Both the position numbers and the translations under genes were made by a program. The notes under the pieces were generated by a model that saw only the letters and a list, made by a program, of their open reading frames with translations, did not search any database and had not been told where the DNA came from. A stretch of 32,317 nucleotides of DNA, taken from assembly GCA_017626395.1 (NCBI GenBank), contig JAGAIU010000038.1, forward strand, positions 1 through 32,317. Reading direction: 5' to 3'. Source of the stretch: Clostridia bacterium (GTDB taxonomy: Bacteria; Bacillota; Clostridia; TANB77; CAG-465). Positions 16,646-24,167 of the stretch are shown here, one piece after another (position 1 is the first letter of the stretch; every line of letters begins with the position of its first letter).

Positions 16646-16703
16646 TATAATCACGATTTTAATACTTTACTTAACTAATAATTTATATTAAGGAGGTTTT
16701 TTT

Positions 16704-18141
16704 ATGGGAGCTGTTGCCGGTATTTTAACAGTAATATTTTTATTAATGGGAGGATATTTTGCCTCTCAGAATGAAGGACTTTCAATTTATGAAAAACAAA
16801 GGCAAGAATATGAAAGGGACGAAAAAAGGTATTACAGACTTGTTAATAGGGCTATTAAAAAGTTTAACAAAAATAAGCCACTTAAAGCTGATGAATTAAA
16901 GGCTTTAAAAAGATTTGTAAATAATGGACTTAGAGAGAATCCTAATGACCTGACATTACAAGCAGTAAAACAGCATATTTGTTCAGATGAAGAAATGGCT
17001 AAAGAAACTGATTCGTTATACAATTCATTAGTAAATAATGATAATAACTTATATGAAAATAATACAATGAATTATTATGATAATGATAACGATGATGAAT
17101 ATGTTTATGTATCAGATGAAATATATAATGCTGTACAGCAAGAAAAAAAGAAAAAAACTGCTGAACGCTTTAAAAGTCATTGTGATTCTTTAACATCAAA
17201 AGCATACAAACATAATCCTGCTATTGGTAGAGAAAAAGAATTAGAAGAGCTTATGATGGCTATTTTAACACCAGGTAAATCTGCAATTATAACAGGACAA
17301 CCACGGAGTTGGTAAAACTGCTATTGTAGAAGGTCTTGCTTATAGGATACAAAATAAACAAGTACCTAAAAGCTTAGAAAACTATACTATAGTTGAAACA
17401 AGTGCTGCAAGGCTTAATAGTAACTGTACATTTAATGGAATGCTCGAAAAAAGAGTTATTGAACTATTTGAATCATTAAAGAATGAAAAGAATGTTATAT
17501 TGTTTATAGACGAAATTCATACTATTATAGGAACTGGAAAAAGTACTGAAAGAGAATCATTGGATATCGCTAATATAATTAAACCGTATATTACTGATGA
17601 CAATATAAAGATAATTGGTGCTACCACTATTTCAGAATATAATGAATTCATAGTACCAGATAAAGCATTTTCAAGAAGATTTAACGTTATTAAAATAGAT
17701 GAACCTACTGGTAAACAATTAGAAGATATACTATATAATATTATAGTTAATCATTCTAAGACATATAATGTTAAAGTATTAGAAAGTCTTGCTAGGGAAG
17801 TGAGTAAAAAATTAGTATCTTCTACTACAAAGGAACATAGAGATATAAATAACATTATGTACAATCCAGACTTATCTATTGAGATAATATCTAATGCTTT
17901 TGGATATGCTAGACTATATGATAAAAAAGAGATAACTTCTAACGAGTTTAAACAAGCTTTTAATAATTCAAATAAAGTAAGAGGTAATCTTAGCTTATCT
18001 GATAGTAAAAATGCTTTAAAACCTAAAATAGGAAGCAATATAATTAAAGTAGATTTTAGAGGTGGTAAGTATATTTGTATAGACAACAAACAACGTACTA
18101 TTAAGGTAGACTTTACTGAGAATCCTAGTAATAAAAATTAA
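16704..18141 (+). CDS. Membrane-anchored Clp-like AAA+ ATPase, interrupted by a +1 shift at 17304
   Basis: Start ATG 16704 follows AAGGAGG. One extra C at 17304 ends the straight frame at TAA 17313-17315. Skipping it gives a continuous 478-residue protein. Order: N-terminal membrane anchor (about 3-21), charged helical region, Asn/Asp/Tyr-rich linker (about 110-145), then one ClpA/ClpB D1-like AAA+ module. That module has NPAIGREKEL, Walker A GQPGVGKT at 198-205 (broken by the shift), Walker B FIDEIH with Asp269-Glu270, sensor IGATT and arginine finger FSRR at about 324-325. It lacks a Clp N-domain, a second AAA+ ring and an obvious ClpP-binding loop. Role unknown; perhaps a membrane-bound unfoldase. 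Promoter and reading frames are otherwise intact. Confidence 0.82.
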
Positions 18142-18168
18142 TTAGAATACTGATTTATAATATTAAAT

Positions 18169-18192
18169 TAAAGAGGCAAATTAGCCTCTTTA
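18169..18192 (+). terminator. TAAAGAGGC inverted pair after the AAA+ gene
   Basis: TAAAGAGGC 18169-18177 with its complement 18184-18192 and a 6-nt loop, followed by a T-rich run. It lies 27 nt after the stop. Confidence 0.88.
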
Positions 18193-18236
18193 TTATTTTC
18201 ACTTTCAAAGAACGTTTGTTTTATACATTATAAATC

Positions 18237-18265
18237 TTGTAAAAAAGTAATAAATAAAGTATAAT
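18237..18265 (+). promoter_or_regulatory. Promoter of the NUDIX gene
   Basis: TTGTAA (18237-18242), a 17-bp spacer and TATAAT (18260-18265); no extended -10. Confidence 0.78.
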
Positions 18266-18294
18266 ATTCTAGTAATTATAAGGAGGGTATTAAA

Positions 18295-18693
18295 ATGGAA
18301 AAAGAAAAATCATGTGGAGCTATCGTATATAACCAAAATAACGAAGTTTTAGTTGTAAAGCATAATGCAGGTCATTGGGACTTTCCAAAAGGTCATATGG
18401 AGAAAGATGAGACCGAGCAACAAACAGCTATTAGAGAGGTAAAAGAAGAAACTAATATTGATGTAGAGCTATATGATAACTATAGATATGAAATTCATTA
18501 TAGCCCTAAAGAAAATGTAGAAAAAACAGTAGTATTCTTTCTAGCTAGAAACTTAAGTAATGATACACACAAACAAGATGCAGAAATAGCTAATATAGGC
18601 TGGTTTAAATATAAAGAAGCTATGACTATGTTAACATTTGAAGATGCTAAAAAACTTTTAAAAAGCTCATATGAAGACTTAAATAATATATAA
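18295..18693 (+). CDS. NUDIX hydrolase (Ap4A-hydrolase-like)
   Basis: 132 residues. The Nudix box runs from Gly33 to Ile55 (GHMEKDETEQQ...REVKEET), with metal-binding Glu48, Glu51 and Glu52 in place. The preceding GHWDFPKG is typical of bis(5'-nucleosyl)-tetraphosphatase-like NUDIX proteins, which cleave Ap4A or similar nucleoside diphosphate compounds in the cytoplasm. Substrate identity cannot be fixed from sequence alone. It is monocistronic, with AAGGAGGG as a strong ribosome site. It ends near a single TAAAGAGGC and a terminator shared with a convergent transcript. Confidence 0.92.
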   Translation: MEKEKSCGAIVYNQNNEVLVVKHNAGHWDFPKGHMEKDETEQQTAIREVKEETNIDVELYDNYRYEIHYSPKENVEKTVVFFLARNLSNDTHKQDAEIANIGWFKYKEAMTMLTFEDAKKLLKSSYEDLNNI

Positions 18694-18726
18694 GTTAATA
18701 TTATGGTTAATATGCAAAAACTTAAT

Positions 18727-18735
18727 TAAAGAGGC
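18727..18735 (+). repeat. Single TAAAGAGGC site
   Basis: Exact copy beside the NUDIX terminator. No inverted partner is within 50 nt. Confidence 0.85.
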
Positions 18736-19090
18736 AAATAAAAAGAACAGAAGATTAATTCTGTTCTTTTATTTTAGTTAACTATTAAGTTAACAATTGT
18801 CCCCCTGAAACTTTAATTCGTTTCTAGGATCCTGTGATGAATAAATATATATATTAACAGTTATAGTATCTTTACGCCAATAAACTTTCTCCAGATTCCA
18901 AACATATATGTCTGTTTAGAAAATACCTTATTATAAAAGGTTCAAAGTTATTAGCCATTAGTAAAGACTACCATACCCGGTATTTTTTTATTTATCACAA
19001 AGATAAATTTAAAAATTTTTTATATTATTAAATTTAATAATTACTATATAGAGATTATATTAATTACTCCTATTCTTGAATTAAAGCACG
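18736..19090 (-). ncRNA. Candidate structured non-coding RNA, about 350 nt
   Basis: A near-consensus minus-strand promoter (19097-19125) starts a transcript that meets no credible gene before the terminator at 18741-18770. The longest ATG frames inside are 7 and 14 codons, without ribosome sites. Read on minus, hairpins include TTTATC/GATAAA (18991-19007), ACCTT/AAGGT (18925-18941) and GAAAC/GTTTC near 18806-18824. The segment 18780-18990 has more G+C and more irregular composition than the A+T-rich flank at 19000-19080. I could not match it to 6S, SRP, RNase P or tmRNA by their conserved sequences. Confidence 0.5.
18741..18770. terminator. Bidirectional terminator (NUDIX gene and convergent RNA)
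   Basis: AAAAGAACAG 18741-18750 pairs with CTGTTCTTTT 18761-18770. T-rich sequence follows on both strands, so it can end the NUDIX transcript from the left and the minus-strand RNA from the right. Confidence 0.88.
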
Positions 19091-19096
19091 AATAAT

Positions 19097-19125
19097 ATTA
19101 TAACATTAGATTTGCTAAAAGTCAA
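19097..19125 (-). promoter_or_regulatory. Minus-strand promoter of the candidate ncRNA
   Basis: TTGACT (19120-19125), a 17-bp spacer and perfect TATAAT (19097-19102) with a TGT extended -10, read on minus. It is divergent from the dockerin gene promoter at 19184. Confidence 0.8.
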
Positions 19126-19183
19126 GAAAAAACATACAATTAACATAATAATTTGTAAAGTGAACATAAAGATAGTATTTGTA

Positions 19184-19212
19184 TAGACAATTTTAAGGGG
19201 TTATGATATAAG
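19184..19212 (+). promoter_or_regulatory. Promoter of the 19268 dockerin gene
   Basis: TAGACA (19184-19189), a 17-bp spacer and TATAAG (19207-19212) with a TGA extended -10. Confidence 0.65.
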
Positions 19213-19267
19213 TGAAGTATATAAAAATATTTATATTATCAAAATATTTTTTAGGGGGAATAAATAT

Positions 19268-21643
19268 ATGAAAAAAATAAAGTTTTTCTTTTTATTTGTA
19301 CTATTAGCATTTTTTATATTAAGTGCTAATAATACAGTAAATGCATCCGAATTTTTAGTTGCAACAGAAGATGATTTCCTTGTAAAAAGACAAGAAAATG
19401 AAACTACAACTATAAAGTTAGATGCAGATATAACATTAGACAATACAAGACCTGAGCTTTTTGTATATAATGATTATATAATAGATTTAAATGGACATGA
19501 TCTTTATATAAGAAAGTTTTTAAATGTTTGGTATTATGCAGATAATATAACAATTAAATTTATCGATTCTTCAGCTAATAAAACTGGTAGAATAACAACA
19601 AATCCTACTTCAAATCCTTTTAATATAAGACGTGGCTCATTAGGTGATGAAGCTTATGTAGCGAACTTCATTTTTGATGGAATCACCTTTGAACAAGTAG
19701 ATGTAGTAGGTACTATATTTAATTTTACTGCAAATGAATATTTTAATTTAAACTTTAAAATACACAATAGTACTATAATAGTTGATGATAGTATATTACA
19801 AGGTACACCAGCTTCATTAGAGAACCTATCATTAGATATACAAAACTCTACAATTGAAGCTAAAAGTAGATCAGTTAAAATTGCTAATAGTATAGATGGT
19901 TTAACTTTTGGAGATGTAGTTGATACTACAAAATATAATATCAAAGGTATACCAGAAAACGAAACTATTTTAGAAGAAATAAGTGCGGATACACCAGTAA
20001 CTAATAAATATGAAAAAATAATAGTTTCAATTGCACCAAAAATAATAAGAGTTAAATTTGATCCACTTGAATATGGTTATAGTAATGAAGGTATAGGAAT
20101 TCCACTTAAATCATTAGTTGAAGATATACCTAACTATTCAGCACAAGTATCAGGACAAGAATTTATTTTTGAACCAGATGAAAATGGAGAAACTATTTTA
20201 AAACCTAAAGAAGGATTAAAAGCTGGAGATTATACTGCTCAAATTACTATAGAACCTTCTGATGGTAGTAATGTCGCTCCTATTACTGGTACAGTAACTT
20301 TAACTGTAAATAAAAAGAAAATAGCTAAACCAGTACCTGTAACTGTAGATGCCTCATTTGAATATGATGGAACAGAAAAAGAATTTCTTGTAACTGGTTT
20401 TGATGAAAATACTATGATAACAGGTGGAAATATAGAAACAGATGCAGGTACTCATAGTGCAGATTTTGGTCTTAAAGATGAAGATAACTATGAATGGGAA
20501 GATGGAACTAGTACTATATTAAGCTTTAGATGGTATATAACAAAAGTAAGTTTAAAAAAACCAGAACCTGTTACAGTTACTTTTATATATGACGGACAAG
20601 AAAAAGAAATTGTAGTAAGTAATTATGATAGTAATATACTAAGTGTTGAAAACGGTATAGGTGTTATTCCAGGAATTTATAGTGCAAAATACACAATAAT
20701 AAATACCAATAACTATGAATGGGAAGACGGAACAACAGATGCGGTACTAATTCCTTGGACAATAGGTAAAGCTAAAATAAAGAGGCCAACAGCTAATAAT
20801 ACTGAATTTACATATAATGGAACACAACAAGAATTAGTTGTAGAAAATTATGATTCTAATGTAATGACTGTAGAAAATAATATGAAAACAAGAGTTGGCG
20901 TATATAATGCAACATTTTCATTAATAAGCTGGCAATATTACGAGTGGGAAGATGGAACTCAATCTGATGTTCAAATAGAATGGAAGATAAATAAAGCAGA
21001 ACTAGATAAGCCAACAGCTACAGTAACTGAATTTGATTACGATAAAACAGAAAAAGAACTAGTTGTAACTGGTTTTGATAGTAATACAATGAAAGTTGAA
21101 AATAACGTTAAAACAAATGCTGGAGATTACACTGCTACATTTACATTATTAGATGTAGATAATTATAGATGGTCAGATAAAACAATAGAACCTGCAACAA
21201 TAGAATGGAAAATAAACAAAATTGTAGTTAATGTACCAACAGCAGAAATTGTAGAATTTGAATATGATGGTACAGAAAAAAGACTAGATGTTAAAGGAAT
21301 AGATGAATCACTTATGAGTGTAGTTGGTATAGCAAAAACAGAACCAGGAAGATATACTGCTCAGTTTGATTTATTAGATAAAGAAAACTATGTATGGGAA
21401 GATAATAGAACAACTACTCAAACTATTGAATGGATAATAACAACACCAGAACCTACATATAAAAAAGGAGATTTAAATGACGATGGATTAGTAAATTCAG
21501 CAGATGCTGCTAAAGCTTTAGTATTATACAAATACAATAATGCAACAGAAGAAGAATTAAAACGTGGAGATATGAACGATGATGGATTAATTAATTCAGC
21601 AGATGCAGCTAAAATACTTACTGTATATAAATATGGATATTAA
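19268..21643 (+). CDS. Secreted multi-repeat protein with C-terminal type I dockerin
   Basis: 791 residues. Signal peptide at 1-26 (KK, hydrophobic core, then NASEF). Residues ~30-250 look like a short beta-helix-like segment (repeated DLN, FDGITF, LDIQNSTIE). An Ig-like linker follows. Five tandem repeats of about 75 residues then run from about 353 to 731, each with FxYDGTEKE-like, NY-EWEDGT-like and YTATFxL-like positions (MBG/bacterial Ig type). Residues 732-791 are a dockerin with two calcium loops (GDLNDDGLVNSAD and GDMNDDGLINSAD). There is no LPXTG, so attachment should be by cohesin binding. Ligand unknown; an adhesin or structural role is more likely than catalysis. TAAAGAGGC at 20778-20786 is the only coding copy in a different codon register. 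Confidence 0.88.
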   Translation: MKKIKFFFLFVLLAFFILSANNTVNASEFLVATEDDFLVKRQENETTTIKLDADITLDNTRPELFVYNDYIIDLNGHDLYIRKFLNVWYYADNITIKFIDSSANKTGRITTNPTSNPFNIRRGSLGDEAYVANFIFDGITFEQVDVVGTIFNFTANEYFNLNFKIHNSTIIVDDSILQGTPASLENLSLDIQNSTIEAKSRSVKIANSIDGLTFGDVVDTTKYNIKGIPENETILEEISADTPVTNKYEKIIVSIAPKIIRVKFDPLEYGYSNEGIGIPLKSLVEDIPNYSAQVSGQEFIFEPDENGETILKPKEGLKAGDYTAQITIEPSDGSNVAPITGTVTLTVNKKKIAKPVPVTVDASFEYDGTEKEFLVTGFDENTMITGGNIETDAGTHSADFGLKDEDNYEWEDGTSTILSFRWYITKVSLKKPEPVTVTFIYDGQEKEIVVSNYDSNILSVENGIGVIPGIYSAKYTIINTNNYEWEDGTTDAVLIPWTIGKAKIKRPTANNTEFTYNGTQQELVVENYDSNVMTVENNMKTRVGVYNATFSLISWQYYEWEDGTQSDVQIEWKINKAELDKPTATVTEFDYDKTEKELVVTGFDSNTMKVENNVKTNAGDYTATFTLLDVDNYRWSDKTIEPATIEWKINKIVVNVPTAEIVEFEYDGTEKRLDVKGIDESLMSVVGIAKTEPGRYTAQFDLLDKENYVWEDNRTTTQTIEWIITTPEPTYKKGDLNDDGLVNSADAAKALVLYKYNNATEEELKRGDMNDDGLINSADAAKILTVYKYGY

Positions 21644-21672
21644 TATAATATAGTGAATATAAAATGAATAAA

Positions 21673-21702
21673 GGGCTAGAGAATAACTCTAGTTCTTTTT
21701 AT
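21673..21702 (+). terminator. Terminator of the 19268 dockerin gene
   Basis: CTAGAG 21676-21681 pairs with CTCTAG 21687-21692, extended by wobbles, then TTCTTTTTATTT. It is not a TAAAGAGGC hairpin. Confidence 0.8.
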
Positions 21703-22003
21703 TTGACCAAATAATCAATTTTTATCTTTTAAATATAAAACTACATATTTAAAATCAAAAAGCTTTTAAATTGGAGTAGAGCAATTTTTTAAAATAAACT
21801 ACAAATTTATAAGAAAAAAAGAAATTTTAAAATTTTCATATCTAGTAAGAAGGAAAAAATTTTTTGAAATTAAAATTAATAATAAAAAATAAAAATGCTT
21901 TTTTAAAATCAATACAATGAAAGAGAGAAGGACTAAAGTGGCCTTTGAGAAATTTATACTATTGCGCAAAATAATAATTTTGTGAAAATAGGAGTGGGAT
22001 TTA
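21703..22003. other. A+T-rich gap without a gene
   Basis: I see no credible gene or RNA here. A 22-codon frame from ATG 21917 has no ribosome site. An imperfect inverted repeat (CGCAAAAT / ATTTTGTG, 21965-21984) is the only local structure. Confidence 0.5.
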
Positions 22004-22032
22004 TTGACTAAAGTTTTGCCTTATGATATATT
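22004..22032 (+). promoter_or_regulatory. Probable promoter of the Xer recombinase gene
   Basis: TTGACT (22004-22009), a 17-bp spacer and TATATT (22027-22032) with a TGA extended -10. It would give an unusually long leader of about 315 nt. Confidence 0.6.
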
Positions 22033-22038
22033 TACTAT

Positions 22039-22354
22039 AGATAGCTACATCTTAGTATACGTCTAAATATTCGAGCCCCAAATTTGGCTTTAAATCGATT
22101 TTTATTTTTTTGCCGACTAGTTTTACCTATACTTTTTGATTTAAACTTCTTTGACTCTTATATTTATAACTTACTTTATACTTAACTCATATCTGTATAA
22201 CTTTGTATGTAACTTTTTACGATTTCGCAAAATATTTGCTCAAATTGACATTTTAAGACATTAGTCAAATTTTACTGCCATGAAACTATATTACCCCTTT
22301 AATAAAAATGCCTTAAAATCGAAATTTGGAAGCCGTTTTTTTGGAGGTTTTTAT
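22039..22354 (+). other. Long leader of the Xer recombinase gene
   Basis: About 315 nt without a gene. It contains the palindromic AGCCCCAAATTTGGCT (about 22075-22092) followed by T-rich sequence, which could attenuate transcription, and GCAAA-ATA-TTTGC (about 22227-22239). It could also hold the recombinase's own binding or regulatory sites. No known riboswitch was recognised. Confidence 0.4.
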
Positions 22355-23317
22355 ATGTATGATGATATACCAAGTTTTATAAAAGAATTCTTATTATATA
22401 TGCAAAATATCAAGAATAGATCTAAAAGTACAATCCGTGAATATCATTATGATTTACGAGACACATTTAGATTCTTAAAATTATATAAATTAGATAAAAT
22501 TAAATTTAATAACATTAATGATGAATTAATTGAACAAACAAATATTTCAGATTTAAATACAGATTTTGTTAAAAAAATTGAATTAACAGATTTATATGAA
22601 TATTTAAATTATTTAACAAACATTCGTTCAGACAAACCAACAACACGTGCTAGAAAAATTGCTGCATTAAAATCTTTTTTTAATTTTATAACATTTAAAC
22701 AAAAAATTTTAGAAAAAAATCCTGCTGTTGAGCTTGAAACTCCAAAATTAGGAAAAAGATTACCAAAATATTTATCTTTAGACGAAAGTGTCGCCCTCCT
22801 CCACTCTATCGAGGGGAAAAATGAAAAAAGAGATACTTGTATCATTACTTTATTCTTAAATTGCGGATTACGTCTTTCAGAGCTCGTAGCAATCAATTTT
22901 AAGGACATTAGAGATGATACCCTACGTGTTATAGGTAAAGGTGATAAAGAACGTTCTGTATACCTAAATAATGCTTGTCAGAAGGCTATTAAAGAGTATA
23001 TTAGTGTTAGACCTAAGGATGTTAAAGAACGTGATGCCCTATTTATATCTGAAAGAGGTACTAGAATTGGTAAAAGAACTGTAGAAATGATGGTTAAGAA
23101 GTATATAACACTTGCAGGGCTTGATCCTAAGAAATATTCACCACATAAATTAAGACATACAGCAGCTACTCTAATGCATAAATATGGTGGTGTTGATATT
23201 CGTTCATTACAACAAATTTTAGGACATGAAAGTGTTTCTACTACTGAAATATATACTCATGTAGATAGCGAACAAGTTAAAGAAGCATTAGAGAAAAATC
23301 CATTAAATAACTTATAA
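22355..23317 (+). CDS. Xer-family tyrosine recombinase
   Basis: 320 residues from ATG 22355 after GGAGG; an in-frame ATG at 22280 has no ribosome site. The N-terminal SAM-like core-binding domain (about 5-125) precedes the catalytic domain. The complete catalytic set is present: Arg173 (GLRLSEL), Lys195 (GKGDKER), His264 and Arg267 (HKLRHT), His291 (LGHESV) and nucleophile Tyr300 (EIYTH). It could be the chromosome dimer-resolving XerC/XerD or a relative. Isoleucine is mostly ATT in the first half, unlike the ATA-rich genes to the left, and there is a local G+C-rich patch at about 22793-22818, so a different origin is possible. No integrated element is evident around it. Confidence 0.92.
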   Translation: MYDDIPSFIKEFLLYMQNIKNRSKSTIREYHYDLRDTFRFLKLYKLDKIKFNNINDELIEQTNISDLNTDFVKKIELTDLYEYLNYLTNIRSDKPTTRARKIAALKSFFNFITFKQKILEKNPAVELETPKLGKRLPKYLSLDESVALLHSIEGKNEKRDTCIITLFLNCGLRLSELVAINFKDIRDDTLRVIGKGDKERSVYLNNACQKAIKEYISVRPKDVKERDALFISERGTRIGKRTVEMMVKKYITLAGLDPKKYSPHKLRHTAATLMHKYGGVDIRSLQQILGHESVSTTEIYTHVDSEQVKEALEKNPLNNL

Positions 23318-23320
23318 TTT

Positions 23321-23329
23321 GCCTCTTTA
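23321..23329 (-). repeat. Single TAAAGAGGC site
   Basis: Exact copy on minus, 3 nt after the recombinase stop codon; no partner. Confidence 0.85.
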
Positions 23330-23393
23330 CTAATTTTTTTATTTTTTTGGATTATTATGTAAAACTATTTTGGTATTTTACATTTATTTAAAC

Positions 23394-23421
23394 AAAAAAC
23401 GAGGGGATTATTACTCCCCTT
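23394..23421. terminator. Terminator between convergent genes
   Basis: AGGGGA 23402-23407 and TCCCCT 23415-23420 form the stem. On minus a T tract follows (A run at 23394-23399). The stem includes the stop codon of the minus gene. On plus it may also stop the recombinase transcript. Confidence 0.85.
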
Positions 23422-24028
23422 GTTTCTTATTCTTATGTGCATTCCATATTCGTCTTAACGAAAATGTTTTTGGTGCCTCACTTTGTGGTGCTTCTTGCTC
23501 CATTTCTTCCCTTTTCATATCAGACATAGATGTTACAGCATACATATAGTTTCTCATTTGTTGTGTTAAACAATATGCCATACTTCTAAAATTAACATCA
23601 CGAAGCTGTTCATTTTCAATAACATCCTGTTCGATTCTTCCAACTAAAGCTTGATCTATAGCTTCAATTGAAGAAAGAGTTTGTCTTTCGTCTGTGTTCA
23701 ATGGTGTTTTTTGGTTGCATAATCTAGTCAAAATTTCATTAACAGACCTATAGTCTGCTATAGCTTTACATGCTAAGGCGTCCACTTGTTTAAAATCTAA
23801 TTTTAAAAGATAATCATAATTAGGTATGAAAGGTAATCCTTTTATATAATTGACATTATATAAATCTTCAATTCTGTAATACCCTTCTTCATCACATTCA
23901 CCCTTTAAAATTGACTCTTCACGAAAGATTTCTCCTCTAACGAAGTCTTTGATACTAGTTAATGTAGTAACATCTTGATGTTGAATGTAAGCAATAAGCT
24001 TGCCGTTTTCAATTCGCATTTTCTTCAT
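23411..24028 (-). CDS. Unknown cytoplasmic protein
   Basis: 205 residues from ATG 24028. An upstream in-frame ATG at 24043 would place the GGAGGA ribosome site inside the gene. No signal peptide or membrane segment. The C-terminal tail is highly charged (KREEMEQEAPQSE...NAHKNKKQGE), and the middle (about 85-150) looks alpha-helical. I do not recognise a family. It has its own promoter and a terminator overlapping its stop. Its codons are less ATA-dominated than the long plus-strand block, similar to the recombinase next to it. Confidence 0.8.
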   Translation of the reverse strand: MKKMRIENGKLIAYIQHQDVTTLTSIKDFVRGEIFREESILKGECDEEGYYRIEDLYNVNYIKGLPFIPNYDYLLKLDFKQVDALACKAIADYRSVNEILTRLCNQKTPLNTDERQTLSSIEAIDQALVGRIEQDVIENEQLRDVNFRSMAYCLTQQMRNYMYAVTSMSDMKREEMEQEAPQSEAPKTFSLRRIWNAHKNKKQGE

Positions 24029-24091
24029 ATTAATTTCCTCCATTCAAATAATTATATTTTAAATGCTACCCAACTCACCGTTGACAATAAT

Positions 24092-24120
24092 ATTATAACA
24101 TATAATGACCAATTTGGCAA
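24092..24120 (-). promoter_or_regulatory. Promoter of the 23411-24028 gene
   Basis: On minus: TTGCCA (24115-24120), a 17-bp spacer and perfect TATAAT (24092-24097) with a TGT extended -10. Confidence 0.8.
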
Positions 24121-24128
24121 ACTATAAG

Positions 24129-24160
24129 AAAAAAGAGCAAGTTTTTAAACTTACTCTTTT
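24129..24160 (-). terminator. Terminator of the 24168 membrane protein gene
   Basis: On minus, GAGTAAGTTT pairs with AACTTGCTC (plus 24131-24144 with 24147-24160), followed by a T run. Confidence 0.85.
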
Positions 24161-24167
24161 ATATACA

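Noticed and set aside
18920..18989. Riboswitch-like layout on plus: AAAATACC pairs with GGTATTTT and a T run, with an inner hairpin and a CAAAG-N6-GCC element, vaguely like a c-di-GMP-I aptamer upstream of the dockerin gene
   Set aside because: The dockerin promoter (19184-19212) lies downstream of it, key aptamer consensus bases are missing, and the minus-strand promoter suggests that the structured RNA is read on the other strand.
21917..21985. 22-codon frame from ATG 21917
   Set aside because: No ribosome site, no known similarity, in a gap of low-complexity A+T sequence.
22280..22354. ATG 22280 as start of the Xer recombinase
   Set aside because: No ribosome site; GGAGG precedes ATG 22355, which matches the family N-terminus.
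23352..23367. dif-like half site TTATGTAAAACT just after the Xer gene
   Set aside because: Only one arm resembles the Firmicute dif, with an extra base, and the partner arm is absent.
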